Below are positions 1 through 13,000 of a stretch of 33,029 nt of DNA, one piece after another. The stretch is from contig NW_003314398.1 of assembly GCF_000143415.4 (NCBI RefSeq), positions 217,494 to 250,522 of the forward strand. Reading direction: 5' to 3'. Made by a program: the position numbers and the translations under genes. The DNA is from Selaginella moellendorffii (Eukaryota; Streptophyta; Lycopodiopsida; Selaginellales; Selaginellaceae). The notes under the pieces were generated by a model. That model was given only the letters and a program-made list of their open reading frames with translations. It did not search any database and was not told the DNA's origin. Each line of letters starts with the position of its first letter. Position 1 is the first letter of the stretch.

Positions 1-26
1 ATTTGGGCTTATAGGGTGGCTTTCAA

Positions 27-503
27 GTGACGACACAAGGTTCACCATTTCAGCTGGTGTATGGACAAGAAGCAGTATTGCCGATTGAGTTAGAAATTCC
101 ATCTTTGCGTATAGATGTGGAACATGATCTTGATTGGGACAGGGCTATCAAAAACAGGTTGCAGCAGCTGGATAAATTAGATGAGAAGTGGCTCTTGGCA
201 TTTCAAGCTTGTGCAGTGATTCAACAATGTCACAAAGTTTAGCATGATCGGCACTTGCACAAGAAAGAGTTTCTAGTTGGTGATAAAGTTTTGCTCTATG
301 ATTCGAAGTATTGGAAATGCCCTGGAAAGTTGAAGTGTCACTGGACAGAGTATTTAGTGGCAGTCGGAAATGGATCAGTCCAACTTCAGGATTTTACGAG
401 GAACTTATTGCCAATGCAAGTGAATAGTTATCATGTGAAGAAATACTTTGAACAACCTTTTTTGTGCCTCAAGGACGATGCACCAAGTATAGTGGTGGGG
501 TGA
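27..503 (+). pseudogene. Ty3/gypsy retrotransposon integrase C-terminal fragment, broken
   Basis: The translation from the left edge reads SPFQLVYGQEAVLPIE, the conserved end of the integrase core of plant Ty3/gypsy polyproteins. After an in-frame TAG at 241-243 the same frame continues with HDRHLHKKEF, GDKVLLYDSKY and PGKLKCHW, the usual integrase C-terminal region (KF..GD.VLLYDS...PGKL...W). The frame ends with TGA at 501-503. The stop at 241 and the loss of everything upstream beyond the window edge show a decayed copy. The order integrase last, then stop, then LTR fits the gypsy gene order. Family assignment is secure at superfamily level; the lineage cannot be named from this piece. Confidence 0.85.
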
Positions 504-1240
504 TGTCGGTGATAAAACATTGTCAAGGTATGGCATTTTCTTTTGTTTTTCTAATATTTGAAGAGTTGGCAAGTCGTGGAGTGGAAGAGTTCATTACAAG
601 AAGAAAGGAAATTAAAAGAAGTTAAGGAAGAGAGGAAAATGATAAGTGGAACTTGGTGTGAGTTGGAGAGGCAAAACAATGGAGCACAATGTAGAGCCAA
701 TGTGGTGATACAGCATATTTAAGTGTGGCAAGGTGAGTAGCAACTGAGTACAGTGTGCTTGCACTATGGGCAAGAGTGGATTAAGCTGCTAGTTGAAGTT
801 TTAGTTGAATTGTTAGAGGAATAGAAGCTTTTGTTCTTACGCAGCTCTTGGAGTATGAGTTCAAGGTTTTAGTTGGACTTCTAGTTGTCAGGTTTTCATT
901 TTTGTTCTTGTTAAAACTAGAGAAATTAGCTTTCTTTCAAGCTATTTGATGTTTGGAAATAACAATAATTGAGTATATGAATTTGCCTGCTTTTCTACTT
1001 TTTGGTTTGCTTAAGCAAACCTCTAGAGGTATACGTAGGATATGTTTAAATTGTCTAGGATATTTTACCATCTAATGGTTGTTATTTACTTAGATTAGTT
1101 TTGTATTTATAATTTATAAACATGTTTATAATATAAACACTTTGTAGTATATTCTGGTTATTCTACCATTGAATAGCTAAATTCTAAACATAATTATAAA
1201 ATTTTAGTTATTTAATTGGATTAATAAATAATACTGGCAG
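504..1240 (+). repeat. Probable 3' LTR of the gypsy remnant; right boundary unknown
   Basis: A purine-rich tract (AGTGGTGGGG, 491-500) is followed at 504 by TGTCGGTGATAAAAC, as expected for a polypurine tract and the TG start of an LTR directly after the polyprotein stop. The following 700 bp have no open frame. No second LTR is in the window, so the right end is arbitrary and the LTR could end earlier. From about 1020 the sequence becomes very A+T-rich. Confidence 0.45.
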
Positions 1241-1411
1241 CCATGGATCACACAGTTCCTTGTAACATCACTTGCAACACACAACAAATTATTTGACTTT
1301 GCACTACTGATTTTGATCAATCAGGTGCATGGTTGTTCAAACACCTAGCTTTGCAAATGAGGGGCAATTTCTAGTATAGTTACATGTGGCATGGTGATGC
1401 TGCAGGTATCA

Positions 1412-3169
1412 TTATATTTTCTCCATGACGAGAGGAAGACCGTGGCGAGGTCTGAGCGTAACTTTGAACACCGGGCAGTGGCGATACGATGGCGACAACC
1501 GAAACCGGAAGCGCTGGAGAATGGTGGCCAAGGCGATCTTGGCTTCCATGAGTGCAAAGGACTGGCCGACGCACACGCGGGGCCCGAGCGAGAAGGCCAG
1601 GAACGCGTTCGGATGCTTGGACGCCTTGGCAACGCCATCCTTGAAGCGCTCCGGATTGAACTCGTGGGCGTCCTCCCCCCAGAGCTCCTTGTCGTGGTGG
1701 ATGGCAAGGACTGGAAACGTGATCCCAACTCCCTTTGGAACAAGGATATCTCCCAGCGTTGTGTCCTCGAAACATGCTCGCATGAAATACACCACCGGTG
1801 GATACAGGCGGAGACTTTCGTGGAGGATCATGTTGATCTAGAAAAACTAATCTTGAGCTCATGAAACTTGAAAGCATTGACTCAAAACCTTACCAGCTTA
1901 AGCTTGCTGATTGAATCGGCTTCCGGAGTGACACCGCCGAATGCTTCCTGAGCCTCCACGCGAGCGCGCTCTTGCCATTCCGGATGCAAAGCCAGCAGCA
2001 TCATGGACCAGGTGAGGAGAGATGCCGTCGTCTCGTGGCCAGCAAGGTAGAAAGTCTTGCACTCCTCCATCACGGCCCGATCGTCGAAAGAAGAGTTTCC
2101 AGCCTCGGCAAGCATCAGCCCCAGCAAGTCATGACTCTGGCCACTCTGATCTCGCCGCTCCTTGATCAAGGCCAGCAGCAGCGAGTCGAGGTCGCCGTAG
2201 AGCTTTCTCAATCGAAAGTTTGCTGGAAACGGAAGGAATCTACGGTCGATGATGAGATCGTGTTATGGTACGTGATAGAATAAAACGATGATCACCTTTT
2301 GCCTGGCAGATAGTTGTATCGATCGATCTTGGAATGCTGCTCTGGGATTGCTCTCAAGAATTGGAAGACCTTCTGGCCTTTGAGATAGCTGCTTCCGAAT
2401 GCCGTGTGGGAGATAATGTCTGCTGCTAGCTTTGAGAATTCACCACTCATTTCAATCTCGGGCTGCTCGCGGAGCGTTTCTTCACACCTGTCTAGCATCT
2501 CGAGCGCGCATAGTCCGATACGAGGCACCATTTTCTGATTGTTATGAAGTGATCAAAGTTGATATGAAGAAGGAAAGAAAAAGAAATGCAACCTTGAGCT
2601 TCTCTAGGTAGAAAGCTGGAGCCACAACACGTCGATGGTGGCTCCACTCGCCACCATTCAAGGCAACGAGCCCTCTGCCGATTATCGATACAATTGCGGA
2701 AACCACCATGTCCGATTTCTCAAACTGAGTAACTTTCTTGGCAAGAACTTCTCTGATGAGCTCGGGCTCCGTGACCATGATCCTGGGCTCCCTCGCCCAC
2801 CAGTAGAAATACATCTTTCCTGGGAAGAAATCCTCCAGAGTCTAACTCAACTTACGATAGAAACGAGAAGAGAGACTAACCGTATTCCTTGGACCACTGG
2901 TGGTAATCCAGCAACACATGTTCCACAATGTCGTGATTCAAGCCTGCCATGTCCCGCTCCTTGGCAGTGTCTCTCATCTTCATCACCTGGAGCATATTCC
3001 CGGCCAAGAAAGTCCTTGGCGGCCCCTCGATACCCTGGCTTCGAATCCTTGTGTCGAGCGATCTTGGCTCCAGCCAATACCTGGTGACGATCGATCGCCA
3101 TAGCTTCGCAACCAGTGCTAGCAACACGAGCAGCGCGCCCGTCCACACTGCCTTGCCAATGCCCTCCAT
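1412..3169 (-). CDS. Cytochrome P450, CYP72-clan type, five exons
   Basis: Heme-thiolate monooxygenase, expected in the ER membrane. Exons on the minus strand are 3169-2881, 2819-2593, 2534-2296, 2239-1894 and 1837-1412. All junctions are GT-AG, introns are 56-61 bp, and the joined frame is open for 508 codons, a normal P450 length. The N terminus has a hydrophobic anchor (GALLVLLALVAKLW). Exon 1/2 joins as KEYG-K-MYFYWW, typical of the CYP72 clan. Exon 3/4 joins as LPGK-RFLPFPAN. The I-helix oxygen-binding motif is AGHETTA, the K-helix is ESLRLYPP, PERF follows, and the heme-binding loop is FSLGPRVCVGQ with the ligand Cys. No break was seen, so it is probably functional. The substrate cannot be told; relatives oxidise terpenoids, gibberellins, brassinosteroids, cytokinins or fatty acids. 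It is the only clear host gene in the window. Confidence 0.93.
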
Positions 3170-3189
3170 TTCTCACAACAAACAAGTGA

Positions 3190-6100
3190 CATTACATTCT
3201 ACTTGCGTAAAAAACCCACGCGTGGCATAGTCCAAGTGGCATTTTCCAATTGGACGGAGTCCAGATGCCAATGACATGGGCATATATGCATTCTGAATGG
3301 TACACGACAATCATTGACTGACATCCCATTCATTGTCATTGTCATTACCACTGGAACATTAGAATCTCCATCTTTATTTTCACTCTCACTAAAGCTTAAT
3401 AGCAATTCCACACTTTGTCCATTTATCACTAAGGTCCAATTTCATCAATTTGAGTTATAAGTGTCTCTAATTGCTGCTAAAAAGCCAAGCCAATTTTACT
3501 ACCATAACAACCACACTATTGAAATTGAACAACATAGCTCCAAAAATCTTTTCCTCCTCAAGAACCCTAAGTCACAATTGAATTGAGGGGTTTTCATTAT
3601 GGTATTTTTTGTAGTGCTTCACTAATTTTTTGAGGTCGAGGGGATTTGATATTGCAATGTCATTTCGTATATAGATGCACTTAAAAATTCTTGAGACAAA
3701 GACCATGGCTTATCTTACAAATTAATTTAAGAATTACGCAGCCAACACTGTACAAATATACCTGGGTGGTGGATATAAATTGGACAGGGATGTACTATAG
3801 GATAATGACCAAAAAAGTTCTTAACCACGTTCAGAACAAAATATTCCTATGAATCATGTAAGGACAAATTAGAGAATTATTAACTCCTACTCTTATTGTC
3901 GAACAACTGATTACTACTTTAGTAAGCATTAAATTTACAAGGCATTAGCTTTACATGATCCAAGAAGGCTGCAAAGTAGGCATATGTCACAAATTCATTG
4001 ACAAATATACACCATTGAGACATCTTATACACTATCCCATATAAATTGTAACTAATTTTCTTCCTTGTTTTTTCTAATCATTATTTTTGTGTTTGCGTAG
4101 TATATTATAAATTTGTAAATTATTGGTTTTACATTTATGCCATGATTTATGAGGCAACACATTTTATTATGGCTTGTGAGCTATCTACAGCCAAAGAGGC
4201 CCATGCTATTTTCAACTTATATACACAAGCTGTACGTCACTTTGGGAGGCCAAAATAAATAAAAAGCAATAATGCTCTAGAACACAATGGCATGAAGGTT
4301 AATATGATCCAGTGTTGGGATGTAGAAGCAAGAAATTTTATATATGAAACATCAATATAAAATCAGGTAGATAGTTTATGTTTGCTTGAAATTTACCTTT
4401 ATGAAAATATTTTTTTAAAGCACATCAAACATTTGTAGCAAAAATTGTATGAGCAAGTGGTATGGTTTTACAAGCATCTCTTTTGAGTCTCTAGAGGACA
4501 TTAGTATTTTTGATGTATGCAATATATGGTATAAGCAAAGCTTACAAAGTGTATTTTTGCTTTATATCTTAAAAGATATTATTGATTAGATTGCAACATA
4601 AAACTTACATAAGGTTTATCTCTTTAAATGTGGTGAATAATTAAAAGCATCTCACCGCTCTATTAATTTATTCCAACTGAACTTGAGTAAGATCAAGACT
4701 TTGTTTTATTAAGCATTTTGGCATTGCTTAAATTATTTTCTTTTCTTCCAGAATAGTCCAAATCCTTCATAAAAGGATATTGAAGATTTTCTAGGAGAAC
4801 TCATTTCTAATGTTGATGGAACAACTTTAGGATAGGTTAGTTTGCTTCAATTTGCATTTGTTTGTCAAAGCCATTTTTTTTTGTAAAATGTCAATTTTGT
4901 AAGAGATTAAGCATTTATAATGCATTAGGAAGGCTTAAATTTAGATGAATAATATGTTCTTTATTTGGATCTATCTGTAGAGTGTGTAATGGCTGAGCAA
5001 GGTTTAGATCTTGCAATGTATATCAACACTGTGTTGCCAAAGCTTTACAAATAGTATAGTTAACTATTGTTTAGGGTTTAATAAGCACCAGTTTTATTCT
5101 CCTTATACTCAATACATTGTCTATAAAGTTTATAATATTATAATTAAACTTTATATCAAACACAAAACAAAATTCATATTAGTGACTTTTTATAGATATT
5201 AGAAGTTGAAAATTTAATAAGAATTTAATATACCCTAAGGCTATATTAAATTTAGGTTTAAATTTAGTGATTTATTATATTATTTAAGAAGTAGAATAAC
5301 TAGGGTTTTTCATTATGTTATATTTAAATATTGGTATATATTTTCCTACTCTATAAATGCCAAGATTAATATATAATTAATTTAAATTTCAGATTATATC
5401 ATAGTCAGTTACAAATTTTAGTGTGAAGAAAAATCATGTCAGATTTTGATTTTACAAATTTAGATTCTCTTTTTTATTCTAAAATGGATTGCTAATCTTA
5501 TTTTTTTGAGTTGATCCTCTTGAGCACACTTGGATCTTCTATGCTTGGATCATCTATGCTTAGATTTAAAACTTCTACAACATCACTCAATACATACAAA
5601 GTTGGCATCGTGATTGCATTGAAAAGGAGCCTCCTTGGACTCCACATGCCCACATAAACATGTCAACCATGTAGTATGATAGAGCAAGGTTGCTTTTACA
5701 TTTGTGCCCAAATGGAGGAGATGAACAAGATCAAGGCGTAGGAGTGGAGCTTGGTCCTATTTGCTCCGTGGCTTTGGTTTTGGAGTGATAAGCAGGATGA
5801 GGAGGAGCTGTGGGATCACAAGTGTGATGTACAATGGGCTGGGCTATGAGGTGTAGGAGTTTGACATTGCAAGAGCTACTATTTGGAAAGCCTAAGCCCA
5901 TAAGGATTGTTTTCAAGGATTTTGAGAATGCTTATGTGCTTTTTTACTACACTATAAGTCACTTGCTGATCACCCATTGATCACTTACTGAATCTCACTA
6001 ATCACTTGTTGGAATGATCTTGGAAGTGATCACTTCTAGGAACGATGCTTCTTATTGCTATACCAACCTAGAACACAATGGTTTAATCTTGTCCTCCTCA

Positions 6101-7482
6101 TGGTTTATAGTTTGTTCTTGGAATGTGTTGCTAGATGTGTTGTAGGTTAATGGTTTAAGGTGGCCAAAGTTGTTAAATTTAGGTTTAAGTTTTCTTGGGG
6201 GTAGGGATTTAGGGCAAAGTGACAATTGTGCCTTTGGATTTCAAACGGTTTTCCTTCTTAATTGTATTTAACAACTCCAAGATTGATGTAGTGTGACTCT
6301 TCATTTCCAAGCCAAGAGAGCTATAGTGATTTAGCAAGAGTGTAAATCGAGTGTTTGATTGTTGTTTATAGTGAGTATCATGCCTCCATTTCGGTAATGA
6401 TCAATTGTTCCACTGATTGTGCCATTACAGACTAGAACACCAAGTTCTGCAATGTGAAGGGGTGGACCCCCAACTCTGGCAGCTCCTCTGGCTGCAACAG
6501 CATCCATATAGGGGCAAGTTCTTGGTGTTCTACCAATTGCCTTTGAACAGGAAGAGTGATGTGTTGCATTGCATATATTGCAGCATATAAGCAATATTCA
6601 ACATGTTTTCATCTTCTCAAGATTGCAACTCTGCTAATAACATTTCCTCCTCACCACAATTAGAGCCAACACTATATCAGCAAGTTACTGGGCAAAGCAC
6701 AAGTCCTTCTACTCTAGCCCCAAATCTTGCAATAGTTTCCACATAGGCTTTTAGTGCCATGCGAAACAGTAGTAGTTGCAACCCACATAGAAGCACAACA
6801 AAGACAAGGTCTGTGAGTGCTTTTGCAACCCCATCCACCTCCCAAGGAAGGAAGTAACCAATTAGTGTAAGTGTTTTTTCCATCTTATTATTTCAAATGG
6901 CTCAATTGTACCTTTGTTACTAAGATGATTTGACCACTCCATTGGCACACCATCTATTTAGTCATTGAGCCACCTCCCTTTCCAGTTCATCCTTCTCATT
7001 CCTTGGCACTTTTGGTCATGCCATTACACATTGTGTTGCTTAGCCACCTTCTCGTCAAACCACAGGTAATCTCACTATGTTGTAGCTTCCATGTTCATAG
7101 TATGCTCGCATGGTATTGGCAATGCAAAGCCTTTCTCTACTTGTTGCAATAGTGCAAACCTTTGCTGACAATAATTGGCAAAGTTTTTCCTCTCGATGTG
7201 GACATCCTAGAAGATGCTCTCGAGTTCTAGTTGGTGTTGCTAGCTAAATATTAAATGTTCTACACATTCTAACAACAATGCTGATCATTAAGTTCATTAT
7301 TGTTTTTATGTCTTGGCACCTACATTACTCAGCTGACATAGAGAGCTATAGTCAAAGGACAAGCCTTAAGAGATACACTATTAATTGATATAAGGGTTTT
7401 TGTGCACAGATCAAGGCAGTCTAAAAGTGCCTAATTGTTTATAGGAAGCTCAGAAATTGGGAGAGAGCTCCTATTGCTTATG
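3190..7482. other. A+T-rich stretch without recognisable genes
   Basis: About 4.3 kb upstream of the P450. Only short, composition-biased open frames occur on either strand (for example 5011-5202, 5731-5916, 6331-6594 and 6677-6883). None shows a domain or splice structure I can support. The P450 promoter must lie in the first part (from 3170 upward), but I cannot point to a specific element. The remainder is probably decayed transposon sequence. Confidence 0.6.
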
Positions 7483-8517
7483 TGTCATGAATGTGACTTC
7501 AAGTATTGAAAGTTATCTATTGGCAAGTCCTTATAAACACTCTTTCCTTACTGCCACAATGGCAAAAAGTTGGTATTGCTGGACCTTTTATCAGTCCCTC
7601 TTGTGTTAGTGGAGTTAACTGGGCATTTCGAGTGTACTTAAACTGGACGAGCATAAGGACGGAATTCCTACGTGCTATTAGCTAAGCATACTTAGCTCGG
7701 TAAAGAGTTCCCATCTTATTGTCTCTTGCACTGGCTAGTGACAAAAACCCTCGCGTATTGAGACTAATCCCTGAATATCGTTGGATGATAGCTTACTGTG
7801 TATGCCAAACACCCTCACTATTATGCCTTTTATGTTAGTCTCATTCTAGTCCCAAATTCACAATCTAGGAATATTCCATATTTAGCAAGTTTTGGCTTGT
7901 CCTAGAGATTAACTCTTGGTACTAAAGGTGGCTTGGGGTGAAAGCCCAAAGCATGTGTTCCTCAAAGGGGAGGGGGCTGCAGGGAGTTCCAAATGTATAA
8001 TAGGGATAGTGTGTAAGTCGAGCATAGCTGACTAACCTGAGGCATAGTCTAGTTTTTGTTTGCATGCCTGTCCTTGTTCTGCGTCTGGCTTGGGTTTAAG
8101 CCCAAGTTCCATTCTATGCTAGCTGGTGGAGTACCCATGTCCTTGCGTTAGGCCACCGGTATGCCGAAATAGCGCTAGACTCCATTTGGCTCTGTTTTGC
8201 GTGCTGGTCTTGGCATTGGGATGCTGGTTACTCTAGGACTGTTCCAAGTCGCTCCGTGCTCCTGTCCTTTCACTCTTTGGGCTATATGCCTGGGAGTTGC
8301 TCCATAGTCTGGTTTTGCCACTCATTGGCTCTATGCTTAAGAGTTTGGCTCCGTACCTTCATTCGATGGCCTAAGGCCTTGAAACTTGGGTTCCACACTA
8401 CTATCCTTGGACATGTGGCATGTGTTACATGGCATAAAGAGGGTTTAAGTTCTGCTTCGTGGTGTTATCCTATGGTAAATCACCATAGGATAAAAGGTCA
8501 AAACCACGTGCGCTACA
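7483..8517 (+). repeat. 5' LTR of a non-coding LTR retroelement
   Basis: It starts TGTCATGAATGTGAC, ends GTGCGCTACA and is about 1035 bp long. It is homologous along its length to 24948-26069 in the same orientation. Shared landmarks include GGTGAAAGCCCAAAG, TAGGCCACCGGTATGCCGAA and a near-terminal CCTATGGTAAATCACCATAG inverted repeat. Compared with the 3' copy it lacks roughly 90 bp (about 7840, between TCTCATTCTAG and CCCAAATTC), and many substitutions separate the two. The pair is therefore old, or came from different insertions. Confidence 0.75.
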
Positions 8518-9572
8518 TTTGGTATCAGAAGATGAGTCTTAGGGAGTACTATCCAATGAGATTGGGCAATTAGTCTCGTTACATACGCAGAGATGAAAAT
8601 GAAGATTCGAGTGGGTACATATTTGGGTGTAAAAACTTCGCATTAGTTCCTTAGGTATGGATTTTGTTTACTTTTTGTACCTATTATGTGAGCTTGTTCT
8701 TGGGCTCATAAGATGGAATGAGATGTTCCGTTTGAATGAGTTTACCCTTGGGCTCATGAGTGAGGCACATTAGCAACTCAAGGTTACACTTTGAATTGGC
8801 AGGATTAATGTTAACCTATCAGTGGTTCCATGAATTGTTCCATGTACTGTGGGTGAAAGTAAACCTTCCCTGTGTTTGCTATGAGTGGCAAATAGGATGG
8901 TCTGTAACTGTTTAGCATGGCACTAGTGGATCCTTCCTAAGCATGATTACAAGTGAATCAATCAAGACTGTAGGGATTAGTCCATTGATTCAAAAATCAT
9001 TATCGCCCTCTTTCATAAACTTTTCTTGAATTGGATTGAAGGCAATGCGAATGCAAGCTTGAGGTTTGGTTAAAGATAAGACCGAAAAGAGAGTCATCAG
9101 GGATAAAGGATCAAACACGTAAATCATTTTCTTTTGAAGAGATGATTTGTAACGAGGTGTTAACTCATTGCTCATGTTCACGAGAAGAAAATTTAGAGAA
9201 AAGAAAAGTTGTTTAATCAATGTCACACCATTTTCAATTCATTGCTAAATTCAATAACTCAAACAAAAAAAAACGAGGACGATGATTTTTGGAATGACAA
9301 TAACTTTGAAAAAAATATTGTAATGAGTTCCAATATTGTAATTTCAATTAACTTAGACTTATTGTAGTGCACCTTATCTCTCTTCCCTTAAGCCAACTAA
9401 AAAAGGGGCAAAAAGAGCCCTTAATGACTATTTTATTTCCATTTATCCAAAATTCCCATTTATCCAAAATTCCAAGGATCCACGGGTAACAGTATATTCA
9501 AATTTCATCTCATGATCATATATGCTACACTCAGAGAAAGACCCAAGATGTACAATTTTAAATTTTAGGGGT
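8518..9572 (+). mobile_element. Internal region of the LTR element, left part
   Basis: No gag or pol frame can be read here. The segment lies between the primer site and the left inverted repeat of the DNA transposon. At 9439-9472 a 17-bp unit, CCATTTATCCAAAATTC, is repeated in tandem. 9370-9460 matches 31372-31468 in inverse orientation (see findings). I read the stretch as the internal region of a non-autonomous, LARD-like element interrupted at 9573. Confidence 0.5.
8520..8531 (+). other. Primer binding site, initiator tRNA-Met type
   Basis: TGGTATCAGAAG begins 3 bp after the LTR end. The first ten bases match TGGTATCAGA, the plant LTR-element primer site complementary to the 3' end of initiator tRNA-Met. 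This fixes 7483-8517 as a 5' LTR and the element as plus-strand oriented. Confidence 0.7.
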
Positions 9573-9596
9573 AAGCTCTATTTCGTTAAAGTGGGA
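9573..9596 (+). repeat. Left terminal inverted repeat (24 bp)
   Basis: It is identical to the reverse complement of 22062-22085. The AAGTGGGA at its inner end pairs with TCCCACTT ten bases further in (9607-9614), giving a subterminal hairpin that the right end lacks. Confidence 0.85.
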
Positions 9597-9947
9597 ATTG
9601 TCATTATCCCACTTGTAAAATAAGGTTTCCAAACCTTTATATAGTATATAAATATAACAAAATTCAACTGCATTGAGGCACATGCCATTTTATTTTAAAC
9701 AAGGAAATGTCTACTCAATCACTTCTCACTGCTTCACCTCTCTCTTCTCCTTGTCATCGTCGTCCAATTTCTTTCCATCCTTTTAATATTGGCTCAGTTG
9801 CTCCGAGTCTAGGTGGAGCCCAAGTCCCCATTCAATCTTTACTTTCCCCTTATTAATAAAACAACTTCGTAAACTTCCAATAACATGCTGTAACACTTCT
9901 AGTATAATGCAAATCCTCTCAAAGAATTGTCTTTTAATATTAATACA

Positions 9948-9969
9948 ATGGCATGGAACCCCATGCCAT
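9948..9969. repeat. 22-bp palindrome
   Basis: Arms ATGGCATGGAA and CCCCATGCCAT. It lies just downstream of the accessory-gene stop codon, in its presumed 3' UTR, and is the first full site from the left end. Confidence 0.7.
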
Positions 9970-10003
9970 AATAAGTTACATTTTTAAATAAATACATGCC
10001 ATC

Positions 10004-13000
10004 TCAGACTGTTATTTTTTGCCTCCAACGCCTATACAATAATCTTGGAATTTCATCACTCTCCACACTATCAGGATTTAAACCCAATAGTAATGCCATC
10101 TCTTCTCTAATACGTCCACGCTCATGTTCAGTGGTCGAAGAACCCATCCGGTTGAGCAGATTATGGAGATGCGGATAGTGCTTGGCTAGACAATATACAT
10201 GCCATAAATGATGACTGGTGTCTGTCCGATCAAATGGCTTCTGATATACCGTTCCATCTGCCATTTGGTTGATTTCTGCAGCCACCTCCTGGACTAGCCG
10301 GTTCTCTATCACCATCGCTTCAAGCCGTTTTGCAAGGTCCCCCAGAACATACGGTTTCTTCTCCCTAGTTTCCATACTGCAAGAGATGGGGTGCACTGCA
10401 TATGTGTGCGTGTTCGCTGCAGTTTTAATCGGCGAGTCATCGATGATGAGGATTTCACTTGACCTAGCAGTCCGGTTCATCACTACAGCCTCTGCCTTGA
10501 CGAAGATGGGCTTGCTACCCCTCACATGGACCATAGTCAAGCAATCCTCCTGCGTTAGGAGAAAGTCAAATGGTAATATTACTCGCGTTTGATCGTGCAT
10601 CATCTGTAGCAACGTTAATGCATTGTGGCGCATCATGGATGTCCAAACTCCCAATTGCAAATTGAACCCGGCCCTCTGTTTTAAGTGTCGCATGGTCATT
10701 ATTAGATCCCGCAGTTTCTCCCGTGTGATTAATGTGAATCTGTCTCTTTTGACCAACTTGCGACCGCAGGCTTTGGAGGGTGCAGTGACATTCGAGGACG
10801 AGCCACGCTCATGGGAGAAAAGGACACCGTTCAGATCAAAAACGATACAGTACTTTCGCCGTGACTCTGAAATGAAATGCGTTAGCATAAAAAATGGTAT
10901 AAGTCAATTTTACCATCTACAATATTAGCGAATGGTGCTCCCGATGGTCGTTCAGAGGGTTTTGGTCGAGGAAACGTGAAGGGCGGAAATACTCTCCTCT
11001 GCAATGTGGGGTCAATCGCATCCGATGGCGTGTGGGCACATGCCATTTCAGCTGTAGACTCTGGTACAACTGGCTCAACAGTGGCATGGGGTGGTTCCGA
11101 TGGCGTGTGATCACACGCCATTTCAGCTGGTGCCTCCGTTGGCAAAGTGGACATGACCGAACAGGCAGCAGGGGCGGTGTAGGGAGGTTCCAACGGCGCG
11201 TAGTCAGACGATTGGGCACACGTTGGAAATGAGGATACGACCGGCTCGGCGGCTGGGGCGGCCTCATGCGGGTCCAATGGCGCCTGGTCACCGTCAGTTG
11301 GATACGTGGACAAGATTGACTCAGTGGTATGGGCAGCATCAAGTGGAGCGTGGTCAGCTTGCTTGGCGTTGATATGGATAGTAGCCTCCACCAGCTCTGA
11401 TGACTCTTGCAGGCAAGTAGAGTCCACTGGCGGATCCATATGCATGTCCAAATATCTCCCTTTGATTGAGATGGTATCCTCCCTACTGGCTACTAAAAAC
11501 AAACTCATTAGCACATTGAATCGACTATACTGTATTTACCATCAACTACTATTGAGGAACTAGGACCGATATCACTTGGGCGCACTGCTGATTCTGAAGG
11601 ATTGGACATACGTTTCGACCCTTGCTTGGCACTATCCTTCCTCGACACTAAAGGCTAGAGTTTGTATCTTAATTCAACTGAATAATCTCTACTTACCATT
11701 TCTTCTGCGACCTACATGGACAATGTTAGAAATGGTAAAAGGTTAGGAATGGATGTACTATTATTTACCTGATGGTTTGTCTTGTATGACCTTCCTCCGC
11801 TGCTCTTTGGCCACCTCAGGCTGGCCATCATCGTCATCATTGTCATCGTCGTTATTGTGATCGTCACCATTGTGAGGACCATCCAAGTCCTCTTCGTCCT
11901 CCTCTTCTTCGTCCTCCTCTTCTTTGTCCTCCTCTTCGTCCTTCTGCTCTTCCTGCTCATTATCTTTCTCTGGCTCCTCATCCCCCTCTTGCATTTCTTC
12001 CATAGGCTGCTCAGGCTGGATGGCTTGTTCTTCCAGGACCATCTTGGGAAAATCATCTGGCCGAGTCTCCATCTCAAAATACAAGACATCCATAGCCTGT
12101 TTTAGTGCGTGACCTAGGACCGTATCCTCACCCGACTGTCTTAACATGGTTTCTGCACGTTCTTGCACCCTTCGAAGACGACGAGATGAGAAAAACGTGG
12201 CCCTTACTTGAAAAGCATCCCTCATCCATTGTACCTCTCCATTGAGATTGGGGAAGGGGAGTCCGCCATAGGAATCTGAGTCAGGAGGTGGTGACTGGCT
12301 ACTTTCACTCAGCCCTTGATCTGCAATGAATGGCATGAGCACACACGCCATAACCGCGAGGCATTACCTATCATCTTTTCGTTGCCCTTCTTCCTTTTCG
12401 AATCAAACGCCTCTGATCCCGACAACTGTCCAACGTGCTTTCGCTTTTTATGACCACTGTCAGTTTGAGCTTGGCTGGTGCTTGCCTGTTTTGCCTTTGA
12501 AGAAGTGTCTCCTGCAAGGAATGGCATGAGACCACACGCCATTGCAAATATAATTTGTACCTCCTTTTTTCCTATTGCTTGTCTGTTTGTCCTTCTTCGA
12601 CGCACCACCAGTGCGCTTTTCAGTCCTCGTGTCTGAATATTCACAACGATCTATAATCAAAATGGCGTGAGGCCTCACGTGACCTTACCTTGTGCAGGTT
12701 GTGACCTCGGCCTAACATCAGTAGCTGTTAACGCCGTTTCAGCATCTGGGGGTGGCCACGCTCCTGCATACAGAGCTTGTGAGATAACATTTAAACTTAA
12801 AGTGCGTACTCACCAGGTTCGTAGAGAAGATACTGTTTTTCTTTGGCAACTGTAATTATATGCTCCATTGAAGTCACCTCTTCAATGGAGTTTGTCACCG
12901 CAACACACGGGACACCCTTGAGTAGTGCGGCTCGAAAGAATAGTCCGCCGCAGTTGTACTCGACAACGCATTTGCCCTTGGAGTCACCCGCTATTGCGTT

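Noticed and set aside
1391-1864. Overlapping open frames on both strands of the P450 last exon
   Set aside because: Only the frame with ExxR, PERF and the heme-binding Cys makes a known protein; the others are shadows of a G+C-rich exon.
8256-8573. 105-codon open frame in the 5' LTR
   Set aside because: It spans the LTR end and primer site, is not kept intact in the 3' LTR, and has no recognisable domain.
11782-12105. Plus-strand hydrophobic frame that looks like a membrane protein (FVLLFF repeats)
   Set aside because: It is the antisense of the acidic, Glu/Asp-rich exon of the accessory gene.
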